A stretch of DNA of 32,840 nt, taken from the IMG/VR virus record IMGVR_UViG_3300042893_000773, positions 1 to 32,840 of that record. One strand, given 5' to 3'. This stretch comes from a virus. The notes under the pieces were generated by a model that saw nothing but the letters and a program-made list of their open reading frames with translations, was not told where the DNA came from and did no database searches. Made by a program: the position numbers and the translations under genes. Positions 22,857-28,525 of this stretch are shown here, one piece after another; position 1 is the stretch's first letter, and each line of letters begins with the position of its first letter.

Positions 22857-22933
22857 GCCCGCGTAGCTCAGCTGGATAGAGCATCAGATTACGAATCTGA
22901 GGGTCGGAGGTTCGAATCCTTCCGCGGGCACCA
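22857..22933 (+). tRNA. tRNA-Arg (anticodon ACG)
   Basis: Acceptor GCCCGCG/CGCGGGC; stem TCAGA/TCTGA with loop TTACGAA gives ACG. After A-to-I editing it would read CGT, CGC and CGA. CCA is encoded. Confidence 0.95.
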
Positions 22934-22940
22934 ATTTCAT

Positions 22941-23014
22941 GTACGCTAAGTGTTACGGTAGCACGACTGGTTCCAACCCAGTTAGCGTGGGTTCGACTCC
23001 TACAGCGTATGCCA
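22941..23014 (+). tRNA. tRNA-Trp (anticodon CCA)
   Basis: Acceptor GTACGCT pairs with AGCGTAT (a G-T pair at the first position), discriminator G as usual for tRNA-Trp. Stem ACTGG/CCAGT with loop TTCCAAC gives anticodon CCA, reading TGG. CCA end encoded. Confidence 0.92.
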
Positions 23015-23020
23015 GTTTAT

Positions 23021-23098
23021 GGTGATTGTAGCTCAGTTGGTTAGAGCGTCGGTTTGTGGTACCGAATGTCGCGGGTTCGAGTCCCGTCTTTCACCCCA
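23021..23098 (+). tRNA. tRNA-His (anticodon GTG)
   Basis: The extra 5' G and discriminator C typical of tRNA-His are both present, with stem TCGGT/ACCGA and loop TTGTGGT giving anticodon GTG. The acceptor GTGATTG against CTTTCAC has two adjacent T-T mismatches (pairs 5 and 6). Confidence 0.9.
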
Positions 23099-23105
23099 GT
23101 TTCAT

Positions 23106-23180
23106 GCACCCTTAGCTCAGCGGTAGAGCATTTCCTTGACATGGAAAAGGTCACTGGTTCAAACCCAGTAGGGTGTACCA
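23106..23180 (+). tRNA. tRNA-Val (anticodon GAC)
   Basis: Acceptor GCACCCT/AGGGTGT (one G-T pair); stem TTTCC/GGAAA with loop TTGACAT gives GAC, reading GTC/GTT. CCA is encoded. Last of the five tandem tRNAs. Confidence 0.95.
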
Positions 23181-23191
23181 TTATTACTAGG

Positions 23192-23220
23192 TTGACAAGC
23201 TGCTTGATATATAGTATACT
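23192..23220 (+). promoter_or_regulatory. Sigma70-type promoter
   Basis: TTGACA at 23192-23197, a 17-base spacer and TATACT at 23215-23220. It drives the 63-residue gene at 23249. The spacer start includes CAAGCTGCTTG, a short inverted repeat. Confidence 0.87.
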
Positions 23221-23248
23221 AGTATATGCACAAAGAGATAGACATTGT

Positions 23249-23440
23249 ATGAAAGAACATGAACCACATTATCACGAAGATAAGAAGACCGGACTGTTAG
23301 TTCGGTGTATGAATTCGTGTTCAAATTTGATTACTGATTATAGATTTTGGATTGGCGTAACTATCAGCTATCCATTAGAACACTTTCTCTGGGAACATGT
23401 CTGGCCCTTCAAGCTAGTAATGCATTTTCTCGGACTTTAA
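23249..23440 (+). CDS. Hypothetical protein, 63 aa
   Basis: This short protein begins MKEHEPHYHEDKKTGLLVRC and continues with a more hydrophobic, aromatic half (FWIGVTISYPLEHFLWEHVWPF) that may form one membrane-associated helix. The N-terminal His/Glu-rich stretch could bind a metal, but this is only a composition remark. The ATG at 23249 is chosen because the longer in-frame reading upstream runs through tRNA genes and the promoter. AAAGAGA 14-20 bases upstream is a distant, weak ribosome site. Confidence 0.6.
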   Translation: MKEHEPHYHEDKKTGLLVRCMNSCSNLITDYRFWIGVTISYPLEHFLWEHVWPFKLVMHFLGL

Positions 23441-23578
23441 CTTATGGCGGCGAGTGATACCCACTGCAATAGTGACGAACAACCGTTACCGCTGCCCTCC
23501 AATCTTATGCGTCCGCATACATGGACTACCTTCCGAAAGTAGCCCCAGTATAGAAAAAAAGCGGGCGCGCCATTTCAA
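23441..23578 (+). ncRNA. Structured gene-free region, candidate stable RNA
   Basis: These 138 bases contain short stems CACT/AGTG (23462-23465, 23471-23474) inside GGCGGCG/CGCTGCC, then TATGC/GCATA (23506-23510, 23515-23519) and CTA..CTT/AAG..TAG at about 23525-23542. A 32-codon frame at 23444-23542 has no ribosome site and is not called as a gene. It lies directly before tRNA-Ser. Evidence for a specific RNA is weaker than for the other structured gaps. Confidence 0.3.
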
Positions 23579-23666
23579 GGAGTCGTGCTAGAGTGGCCGA
23601 TTAGACTATCTTGGAAAGGTAGCGTACCGAAAGGTACCGTGAGTTCGAATCTCACCGACTCCACCA
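23579..23666 (+). tRNA. tRNA-Ser (anticodon GGA)
   Basis: Acceptor GGAGTCG/CGACTCC, long variable arm (GTACCGAAAGGTAC) typical of serine tRNA, stem CTATC/GGTAG with loop TTGGAAA giving GGA, reading TCC/TCT. CCA is encoded. Confidence 0.94.
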
Positions 23667-23673
23667 AACCCAA

Positions 23674-23750
23674 CGGGGTATAGCGCAGCCTGGTAGCGCA
23701 CTTGTCTGGGGGACAAGTGGTCGTCGGTTCAAATCCGGCTACCCCGACCA
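23674..23750 (+). tRNA. tRNA-Pro (anticodon GGG)
   Basis: Acceptor CGGGGTA/TACCCCG; stem CTTGT/ACAAG with loop CTGGGGG gives GGG, reading CCC/CCT. CCA is encoded. Confidence 0.94.
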
Positions 23751-23756
23751 ATTCAA

Positions 23757-23835
23757 CGGGAATTAGGAAAGTCTGGTTTAATCCGCCTGGTTTGGGGCCA
23801 GGAGATCGTAGGTTCGAATCCTACATTCCCGACCA
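23757..23835 (+). tRNA. tRNA-Pro (anticodon TGG)
   Basis: Acceptor CGGGAAT/ATTCCCG; stem CCTGG/CCAGG with loop TTTGGGG gives TGG, reading CCA and other CCN codons. The D arm is short-paired (GGA/TCC). CCA is encoded. Confidence 0.92.
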
Positions 23836-23862
23836 GTTTATAGAGTACCCTCATATGCTGAA

Positions 23863-23868
23863 TAAATA
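23863..23868 (+). promoter_or_regulatory. Late promoter box TAAATA
   Basis: AATAAATACT lies 7 bases before the ATG at 23876. There is no ribosome site between them. Confidence 0.58.
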
Positions 23869-23875
23869 CTCGTGT

Positions 23876-25213
23876 ATGACTAAAGAGCATAATTTAAATT
23901 CTAATCCAACATTCTGTATGTTAGGTCTTCTACACACTTATGTCTCCCCGAACGGCAATGTTATGCCCTGTTGTGTAGGCGATATGTCAAAAGAATCTTT
24001 AGGAAACATCAATGAAGTTTCTGACTGGAACTCAGTGTGGAACGGAGAACGGTATAAAGAATTTAGAAAGAATATGGTTCAAGGGGAGAAAAATCCCGCT
24101 TGTTCTTTTTGTTATGACACAGAAAAGTTCAGTAAGTCTAGTGCTAGAACAATAGCCAATGCAAACTATTCTAAAAACTATGATGAGTACATGGATAAAC
24201 TTCTCCCGTCAGGAGAGTTGAAAACTAATAAACTAAAATATCTTGATTTTAGGTTCACTAATAAATGCAATCAAGCATGTATTACTTGCAATCATGATTT
24301 AAGTTCTAGTTGGTTTGATTTGATGAACAAGTTAGGTTATCCGATTGTAGGAACAAAATTTATTGAGCCACAGGATAAAACTCTAGCATATAAGTTGATA
24401 GATGATAATATAGAAAGTGTTGAAACTATATACTTTGCAGGCGGCGAGCCACTGTTATCAGAATATCACTGGTACACGCTTGATAGACTAATAGAAAATA
24501 ACAGATGTAAAGAGGTAGAATTAAGATACTCCTCTAATTGCAGCACACTTCGCTATAAAGATAAACATATACTAGACTACTGGAAACAGTTTAAGTCTGT
24601 TGTTGTAATAGCAAGCGTAGACGAAGTACACGACAGATTCAATTACATACGCTGGCCCGGTGATTGGGAAACTATATCAGAAAATCTTAAGAAGATTCAA
24701 GAGTCATTTGAGCAACTACGCAACGAGGATGAAATGACTCACCTGCTAGTATATTCGCCGGTGATAAGTTCTCTCAATGTTCATCGCTTGAAAGAAATGA
24801 TGCAAGAAATTATAGATAAGCAAGCGTATCAGTTTTCTATGGCACAGGACAAAAACGCAATTTTTGAATATTTCCTATTTTGTAATTTGTTAAGAAATCC
24901 AAATCATCTTAGTATTATTAACATGCCACAAGAACATTGGGAAATGGTTGAACTATCATTGGACGAGTTTCAAGTTTGGTATTGCGATACTATTATTGCT
25001 AACACAGAGTATTATGTAGTAAAAACTGAAATGCTCAACGAAGGAATCAACAAAATAAAAGAACTGCGAAAAATGAATCAGCAGGATATGGAATTTTTTG
25101 TTCAACCTACAGAAGACCATTTGAAGCATATGCGAGAATATTCTAATATGGATAGAGTCAGAGGAACCGATTTCATGAAGACGTTTCCTGAGCTTGGTTG
25201 GCTATACAAATAA
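23876..25213 (+). CDS. Radical SAM protein with N-terminal SPASM/twitch-like cluster domain
   Basis: This 445-residue protein starts with a SPASM/twitch-like block: SPNGNVMPCC near residue 25, LGNINEV..WNSVWNGERYKEFRKNM, then NPACSFC near 77, probably holding an auxiliary iron-sulfur cluster. The radical SAM core follows with CNQACITC (Cys131, Cys135, Cys138) and the GGEP motif near residue 190. The auxiliary domain is usually C-terminal, so the order here is reversed. The start at 23876 fits the late box; the in-frame reading further upstream crosses two tRNA-Pro genes and is false. Substrate unknown; peptide modification is typical of the family. Confidence 0.85.
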   Translation: MTKEHNLNSNPTFCMLGLLHTYVSPNGNVMPCCVGDMSKESLGNINEVSDWNSVWNGERYKEFRKNMVQGEKNPACSFCYDTEKFSKSSARTIANANYSKNYDEYMDKLLPSGELKTNKLKYLDFRFTNKCNQACITCNHDLSSSWFDLMNKLGYPIVGTKFIEPQDKTLAYKLIDDNIESVETIYFAGGEPLLSEYHWYTLDRLIENNRCKEVELRYSSNCSTLRYKDKHILDYWKQFKSVVVIASVDEVHDRFNYIRWPGDWETISENLKKIQESFEQLRNEDEMTHLLVYSPVISSLNVHRLKEMMQEIIDKQAYQFSMAQDKNAIFEYFLFCNLLRNPNHLSIINMPQEHWEMVELSLDEFQVWYCDTIIANTEYYVVKTEMLNEGINKIKELRKMNQQDMEFFVQPTEDHLKHMREYSNMDRVRGTDFMKTFPELGWLYK

Positions 25214-25222
25214 TAAAATTTT

Positions 25223-25298
25223 GGGGCTTTAGCTCAGCTGGGAGAGCATCTGTCTGGCAGACAGAAGGTCACGGGTTCAATCCCCGTAGGCTCCACCA
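25223..25298 (+). tRNA. tRNA-Ala (anticodon GGC)
   Basis: Acceptor GGGGCTT pairs with AGGCTCC (two G-T pairs); stem TCTGT/ACAGA with loop CTGGCAG gives GGC, reading GCC/GCT. CCA is encoded. Confidence 0.93.
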
Positions 25299-25304
25299 AA
25301 ATAT

Positions 25305-25379
25305 GGCCCGGTCGTCTAGTGGCTAGGACACTGCCCTTTCAAGGCAGAGAAGCGGGGTCGGAACCCGTTCGGGCTACCA
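25305..25379 (+). tRNA. tRNA-Glu (anticodon TTC)
   Basis: Acceptor GGCCCGG/TCGGGCT; stem CTGCC/GGCAG with loop CTTTCAA gives TTC, reading GAA/GAG. The T loop reads GTCGGAA instead of a TTCRANN loop, so positions 54 and 58 are both changed. CCA is encoded. Confidence 0.9.
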
Positions 25380-25380
25380 A

Positions 25381-25386
25381 TAAATA
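25381..25386 (+). promoter_or_regulatory. Late promoter box TAAATA
   Basis: AATAAATAGCAT starts one base after tRNA-Glu. It is 19 bases before the ATG at 25406, with AGGAGG between them, so this unit has a normal leader. Confidence 0.58.
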
Positions 25387-25405
25387 GCATAGGAGGAATT
25401 ATTCT

Positions 25406-25753
25406 ATGTTTAAAAAAGTATCTTTAGTAGCACTGTTATTGTTAACCAGTTGTAATCCCGCGCCTCAGAAAGGTGCCGATGGATATAGGTTTGGTGAAAA
25501 GCAATATGAAAAATCTACAGTGCAAATTAAAATTGTCACTTATAAATCACAAGCTGATTTACAGAAAGTACTAGGTAATAGAGCAGATGTTGCATCTAAA
25601 GATGTCATAGCGTTTAGTGAACTTAAGCCACCGTTTGATACATGTACGATACATATGGTTGATCCCAAAGTTGAGTATCAGCCTGAATTTGTAGGTCACG
25701 AAATGCTACACTGTTTTTATGGACAGTGGCATAAGAACAATAAAACAACATAA
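25406..25753 (+). CDS. Lipoprotein with HEXXH zinc-protease motif
   Basis: This 115-residue protein starts with a lipoprotein signal (MFKKVSLVALLLLTSC; lipobox Cys16), so it is exported and lipid-anchored. Near its end it has VGHEMLHCFYGQWH, an HEXXH zinc site (His98, Glu99, His102) with a further histidine at 109 that could be the third ligand. This is the pattern of a minimal zincin metallopeptidase. Target and activity are unknown; acting on envelope proteins or peptidoglycan peptides is inference. AGGAGG lies ten bases before the ATG. It lies between tRNA-Glu and tRNA-Asp. Confidence 0.72.
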   Translation: MFKKVSLVALLLLTSCNPAPQKGADGYRFGEKQYEKSTVQIKIVTYKSQADLQKVLGNRADVASKDVIAFSELKPPFDTCTIHMVDPKVEYQPEFVGHEMLHCFYGQWHKNNKTT

Positions 25754-25760
25754 ATTCATT

Positions 25761-25837
25761 GGTCTGTTAGCTCAGTTGGTTAGAGCGTTGGCCTGTCACG
25801 CCAAAGGTCACGGGTTCAAGTCCCGTACAGATCGCCA
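25761..25837 (+). tRNA. tRNA-Asp (anticodon GTC)
   Basis: Acceptor GGTCTGT/ACAGATC, discriminator G as expected for aspartate; stem TTGGC/GCCAA with loop CTGTCAC gives GTC. CCA is encoded. Confidence 0.95.
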
Positions 25838-25844
25838 TTTAAAT

Positions 25845-25920
25845 GCTCCTGTAGCTCAGTTGGTAGAGCACCTGATTGAAGATCAGGGTGTCGGCGGTTC
25901 GAACCCGTCTGGGAGCACCA
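25845..25920 (+). tRNA. tRNA-Phe (anticodon GAA)
   Basis: Acceptor GCTCCTG pairs with TGGGAGC (two G-T pairs); stem CCTGA/TCAGG with loop TTGAAGA gives GAA. CCA is encoded. Confidence 0.95.
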
Positions 25921-26056
25921 AATTTTACTCGTGTGTGTACGGTGACCATATGTGACCCTGTTTCATTCTCAAACCAAACAGGAGTGTACCTGATGTCCGT
26001 AGCAGTACTATTGAGTTAGTATCGGTAACTAAATTTGAGACACTAGTTACGGCGAG
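25921..26056 (+). ncRNA. Structured gene-free region, candidate stable RNA
   Basis: No gene is seen. Three hairpins follow one another: CCTGTTT/AAACAGG (25957-25963, 25976-25982), TACTA/TAGTA (26006-26010, 26017-26021) and GTAACTA/TAGTTAC (26025-26031, 26044-26050). All are perfect. The region starts directly after tRNA-Phe CCA and ends at the next late box. Confidence 0.42.
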
Positions 26057-26062
26057 TAAATA
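26057..26062 (+). promoter_or_regulatory. Late promoter box TAAATA
   Basis: AGTAAATACATT lies 4 bases before the ATG at 26067. There is no ribosome site, so a leaderless start is predicted. Confidence 0.6.
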
Positions 26063-26066
26063 CATT

Positions 26067-26594
26067 ATGTTTGATGATGAAGTAACAATACTTGATGATG
26101 TGTTGAGCATTGAGGACTGTGATAGCTTAATTGCCTACTACACAAGTTCTCTGCTAGAAACCGATCACGGATATAACTATCCGTTCAAAGCGATTGTCCC
26201 TCATTATACACGCAAACCGGTAGATGATTTCATTAGAGAGAAAGTTTCACTCATAATGAAACATGTACCTGAGAATTTAATGGTGCAACGTGCCCACATT
26301 GAATGCAGACAAAATGAGCATATGGCTCATCGTGATATGCAAGCAGGTGAATGGGGATTATGCACAAGTGTTCTCTATCTAAATGATAATTTTGATGGGG
26401 GACAAACTTTTATTACTAGGTCTAACGGAGAAAAAGTTGAAGTTCAACCTAAGCCCGGAAGAGTTGTAGCATACAATGGTCATAAACTTGAGCATGGTGT
26501 TACACAAGTTAGTAATGGATTAAGATATACGTTGCCTATATGGTATACGATTAGACCACAAGACTTACCTAACAGTTTGCTTTGGTGGTTATAA
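26067..26594 (+). CDS. 2-oxoglutarate/Fe(II) oxygenase (prolyl 4-hydroxylase-like)
   Basis: This 175-residue protein has the jelly-roll oxygenase signature: HxD at His88 and Asp90 (AHRD), then VLYLNDNFDGGQTFI, a distal His143 in LEHGV, and Arg153 in GLRYTLPIWYT to hold 2-oxoglutarate. Such enzymes hydroxylate protein prolines, sugars, lipids or nucleic-acid bases; the GGxTxF strand is typical of the prolyl-hydroxylase-like group common in marine phages. It is cytosolic. It lies between tRNA-Phe and tRNA-Leu, preceded by its own late box, and carries all catalytic residues. Confidence 0.9.
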   Translation: MFDDEVTILDDVLSIEDCDSLIAYYTSSLLETDHGYNYPFKAIVPHYTRKPVDDFIREKVSLIMKHVPENLMVQRAHIECRQNEHMAHRDMQAGEWGLCTSVLYLNDNFDGGQTFITRSNGEKVEVQPKPGRVVAYNGHKLEHGVTQVSNGLRYTLPIWYTIRPQDLPNSLLWWL

Positions 26595-26599
26595 AGATT

Positions 26600-26685
26600 G
26601 CGGATGTGGCGGAATTGGTAGACGCCCCAGTTTTAGGTACTGGTATCGTAATGGTGTGGGGGTTCGAGTCCCTTCATCCGCACCA
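26600..26685 (+). tRNA. tRNA-Leu (anticodon TAG)
   Basis: Acceptor GCGGATG/CATCCGC; stem CCAGT/ACTGG with loop TTTAGGT gives TAG, reading CTA. The variable arm is long as expected for leucine. CCA is encoded. Confidence 0.94.
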
Positions 26686-26873
26686 AATTTCAGAAATCGG
26701 AAGAAGTCATCGGTCTAGAACGATGCTTCAAGGCACACTATGAGGGTCTATAAACAAGTACCTGAACTGCTGAACCGACACTACTAAGCAGTTCCGGCTG
26801 CTGAACCATGTTACATAGGGGATCATGATATCCGCCAGCTATCGTACATGTAAACAAACCGGATCAATTTACT
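26686..26873 (+). ncRNA. Structured gene-free region, candidate stable RNA
   Basis: No gene is visible in these 188 bases between two tRNA-Leu genes. Strong stems are GAAG(T)CATCG/CGATGCTTC (26703-26712, 26721-26729; one bulged base) and the perfect GAACTGCT/AGCAGTTC (26764-26771, 26787-26794). Weaker pairing follows around GGAT/ATCC near 26820. A co-transcribed, processed stable RNA is plausible. Confidence 0.45.
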
Positions 26874-26959
26874 GCCCCGATGGTGGAATCGGTAGACGCG
26901 GAAGATTCAAAATCTTTTGCCCTTAGGGCGTGGGGGTTCAAGTCCCTCTCGGGGCACCA
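26874..26959 (+). tRNA. tRNA-Leu (anticodon CAA)
   Basis: Acceptor GCCCCGA/TCGGGGC; stem GAAGA/TCTTT with loop TTCAAAA gives CAA, reading TTG. Long variable arm (GCCCTTAGGGC). CCA is encoded. Confidence 0.95.
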
Positions 26960-26982
26960 GTGAGTTGACTAAGACGAATTAC

Positions 26983-27495
26983 TTATAATGTGTCTTCACT
27001 GAAGAAAATAACAATTGACTTGTAAATTTTGTCTTTCGGAACTTGGAAAGAATATACAAGTTCAGCATTTTCAATTGCACAACCAAGAAATACCGGTTCA
27101 TCTGCTGAATGACTTTCAATTAAGGTACAATCTTCTGGATGATAACCGTTTGGATAGTCAGGTAGTCTAGGTGAATTTAACGGCGCAGAATAAGCACTGA
27201 CAGTTGACCCTATTTCTTCTAAAGGAAGTACAATACAACTATTAGGCGTTGTTCCCTGATAGTATTCATTTCCTCCTTGCGTTTCGAGGTATAATACATT
27301 TATTATTGATAAATTTAGTCCCGCAAGAACATTAGCTGTTATGGGTAACTCTGCCCCTGTTACCATGAAGTAATAAATATCAGTCCAAGCTTCTGCTGAC
27401 GGCACGGCTATTATACGAAGTTCCAAGTGTGACTTGAGTTCTTCAATACATGCAGTAAAGTCTACGTTGGTTAAGGGTGTAATAATGTTGTTCAT
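26983..27495 (-). CDS. Hypothetical protein, 170 aa
   Basis: This protein is not recognised. It is beta-rich and soluble, with a late segment EPVFLGCAIENAELVYSFQVPK followed by a final strand. That order of strands loosely recalls the closing half of cupin or 2OG-oxygenase-like barrels, but no metal ligands line up, so no function is assigned. The start at 27495 is chosen over an in-frame codon at 27552 because a minus-strand TAAATA box lies 5 bases before it (27501-27506). It lies between tRNA-Leu and tRNA-Thr, transcribed against them. Confidence 0.6.
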   Translation of the reverse strand: MNNIITPLTNVDFTACIEELKSHLELRIIAVPSAEAWTDIYYFMVTGAELPITANVLAGLNLSIINVLYLETQGGNEYYQGTTPNSCIVLPLEEIGSTVSAYSAPLNSPRLPDYPNGYHPEDCTLIESHSADEPVFLGCAIENAELVYSFQVPKDKIYKSIVIFFSEDTL

Positions 27496-27500
27496 GATAT

Positions 27501-27506
27501 TATTTA
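27501..27506 (-). promoter_or_regulatory. Late promoter box TAAATA (minus strand)
   Basis: GATAAATA on the minus strand is followed by ATATC and the ATG at 27495. The layout is almost the same as at 22765 (GATAAATA, ATAGC, ATG). Confidence 0.6.
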
Positions 27507-27557
27507 TCAATAAAGATATTTTTTTTAATTTTACAGGGTAGCCCAGCGTCACTTCTT

Positions 27558-27631
27558 GCTGATATAGTATAGTGGTATTACTACGGATTCGTAACCCGTT
27601 GACAGGAGTTCAATTCTTCTTATCAGCACCA
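27558..27631 (+). tRNA. tRNA-Thr (anticodon CGT)
   Basis: Acceptor GCTGATA/TATCAGC; anticodon stem ACGGA/CCCGT (one A-C mismatch next to the loop) with loop TTCGTAA gives CGT, reading ACG. CCA is encoded. Confidence 0.9.
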
Positions 27632-27637
27632 AATTAC

Positions 27638-27643
27638 TAAATA
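27638..27643 (+). promoter_or_regulatory. Late promoter box TAAATA
   Basis: ACTAAATAGT lies 17 bases before the ATG at 27661 and six bases after tRNA-Thr. GGAG (27651-27654) sits in the predicted leader. Confidence 0.55.
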
Positions 27644-27660
27644 GTAGTTTGGAGATTACT

Positions 27661-28317
27661 ATGTTTAGAACACTTATACTATCAGCAGCATTATTATTTT
27701 CTTTCCCTGCATATGCACAGGTTCAGAAAGAAACAACAGGTTCATTAGGTGGAACAGTTATCAATGATGATAACATTGTTCTTACTGGAGCCTTCAAGCA
27801 TGTTACTGACACCGGCCCTAGAGAATACTCATTTGAAAGTGATATTCTTTATAAGAGTGCTAACGGCGTAACTTCTAGAGAGCAGATTAACGCATTTGCT
27901 AAAGTCAATCAGGACATTCATCCTAAGCACTATCTACAAGTTGGTGCAAGATATAGACACGATCCAAGAACATTTTCAGAAGATCAAGCAGTATATAGCA
28001 TCGGTCACGGTTTCAGACTCGTAAAGACTGATAAAACTAAAATATCAAATGAACTTAGCGTTGGCTTCAAGCACGGTACAGGTGGATACAGCGATGTAGT
28101 AGTTCGTGAAAGTGTATGGATTAGTCACAACCTTAGTAAAACAGTTTCAGTTTCAAATAAGTTTATGATTGAAGAAGGTTCTAGAACCTTCATTCAGAAC
28201 AAAGCTGAAATCAAATACAAGTTAAGTGAGAAAACTAGTTTCTCAATTCAAGACTTGTACACAAAAGATTGGCGTGAAGACAACACCGTATCTTTTGCAT
28301 TCACATTTAAAATCTAA
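27661..28317 (+). CDS. Outer-membrane beta-barrel protein (DUF481/YdiY-like)
   Basis: This 218-residue protein begins with a signal peptide (MFRTLILSAALLFSFPAYAQ, cleavage after AYA). The rest is a series of amphipathic strands with Tyr/Phe girdles (YSFESDILYKS, YLQVGARYRHD, ELSVGFKHG, SFAFTFKI), as in the DUF481 salt-induced outer-membrane family. It should insert in the host outer membrane. A phage-encoded barrel could block receptor access for other phages or change permeability; this is inference. The start at 27661 fits GGAG six bases upstream and gives an intact signal. Confidence 0.7.
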   Translation: MFRTLILSAALLFSFPAYAQVQKETTGSLGGTVINDDNIVLTGAFKHVTDTGPREYSFESDILYKSANGVTSREQINAFAKVNQDIHPKHYLQVGARYRHDPRTFSEDQAVYSIGHGFRLVKTDKTKISNELSVGFKHGTGGYSDVVVRESVWISHNLSKTVSVSNKFMIEEGSRTFIQNKAEIKYKLSEKTSFSIQDLYTKDWREDNTVSFAFTFKI

Positions 28318-28318
28318 T

Positions 28319-28412
28319 ACTCCCTTAGTTTAGCGGTAAAACACCTGGCTTATATCCAGCATCGTCTCCAGATTAGAGAGCGTCACAGGTTCGAATCCTG
28401 TAGGGAGTACCA
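28319..28412 (+). tRNA. tRNA with anticodon TAT (Ile, AUA) and an unusually long variable arm
   Basis: Acceptor ACTCCCT/AGGGAGT; anticodon stem CTGG/CCAG (28345-28348, 28356-28359) with loop CTTATAT gives TAT, reading ATA. The variable region is about 24 bases (28361-28384) and can pair CG.CTC with GAGCG. Isoleucine tRNAs normally have a 4-5 base variable loop, so identity is uncertain. T arm is normal (TTCGAAT) and CCA is encoded. Confidence 0.75.
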
Positions 28413-28416
28413 ATAT

Positions 28417-28502
28417 GCCCAGGTGGTGGAATGGTAGACACGCAACGTTGAGGTCGTTGTGGGCGAAAGCCCGTGAAAGTTCGAGTCTTTTCTTGGGCAC
28501 CA
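28417..28502 (+). tRNA. tRNA-Leu (anticodon GAG)
   Basis: Acceptor GCCCAGG/CTTGGGC; stem CAACG/CGTTG with loop TTGAGGT gives GAG, reading CTC/CTT. Long variable arm (GGGCGAAAGCCC). CCA is encoded. Confidence 0.94.
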
Positions 28503-28514
28503 AAAATTATATAG

Positions 28515-28520
28515 TAAATA
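28515..28520 (+). promoter_or_regulatory. Late promoter box TAAATA
   Basis: AGTAAATATAGAT lies 5 bases before the ATG at 28526, with no ribosome site, predicting a leaderless start. Confidence 0.58.
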
Positions 28521-28525
28521 TAGAT

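Noticed and set aside
22758-22949. A 63-codon plus-strand reading frame
   Set aside because: It runs entirely through the two tRNA-Arg genes; the apparent peptide repeats come from tRNA sequence.
23054-23248. N-terminal extension of the 63-residue protein
   Set aside because: It crosses tRNA-His and tRNA-Val and the promoter at 23192.
23444-23542. A 32-codon frame starting ATG GCG GCG
   Set aside because: No ribosome site, overlaps several stems, and it is too short to separate from chance.
23702-23875. N-terminal extension of the radical SAM gene
   Set aside because: The first ~45 codons are tRNA-Pro sequence; the late box and family start place the true start at 23876.
25719-25955. A 78-codon plus-strand reading frame
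   Set aside because: It covers tRNA-Asp and tRNA-Phe and has no ribosome site.
26965-26989. TTGACT and TATAAT pair
   Set aside because: The spacer is 13 bases and it would transcribe against the gene ending at 26983.
28415-28525. N-terminal extension of the glycosyltransferase
   Set aside because: It is the tRNA-Leu gene; the GT-A fold begins at 28526.
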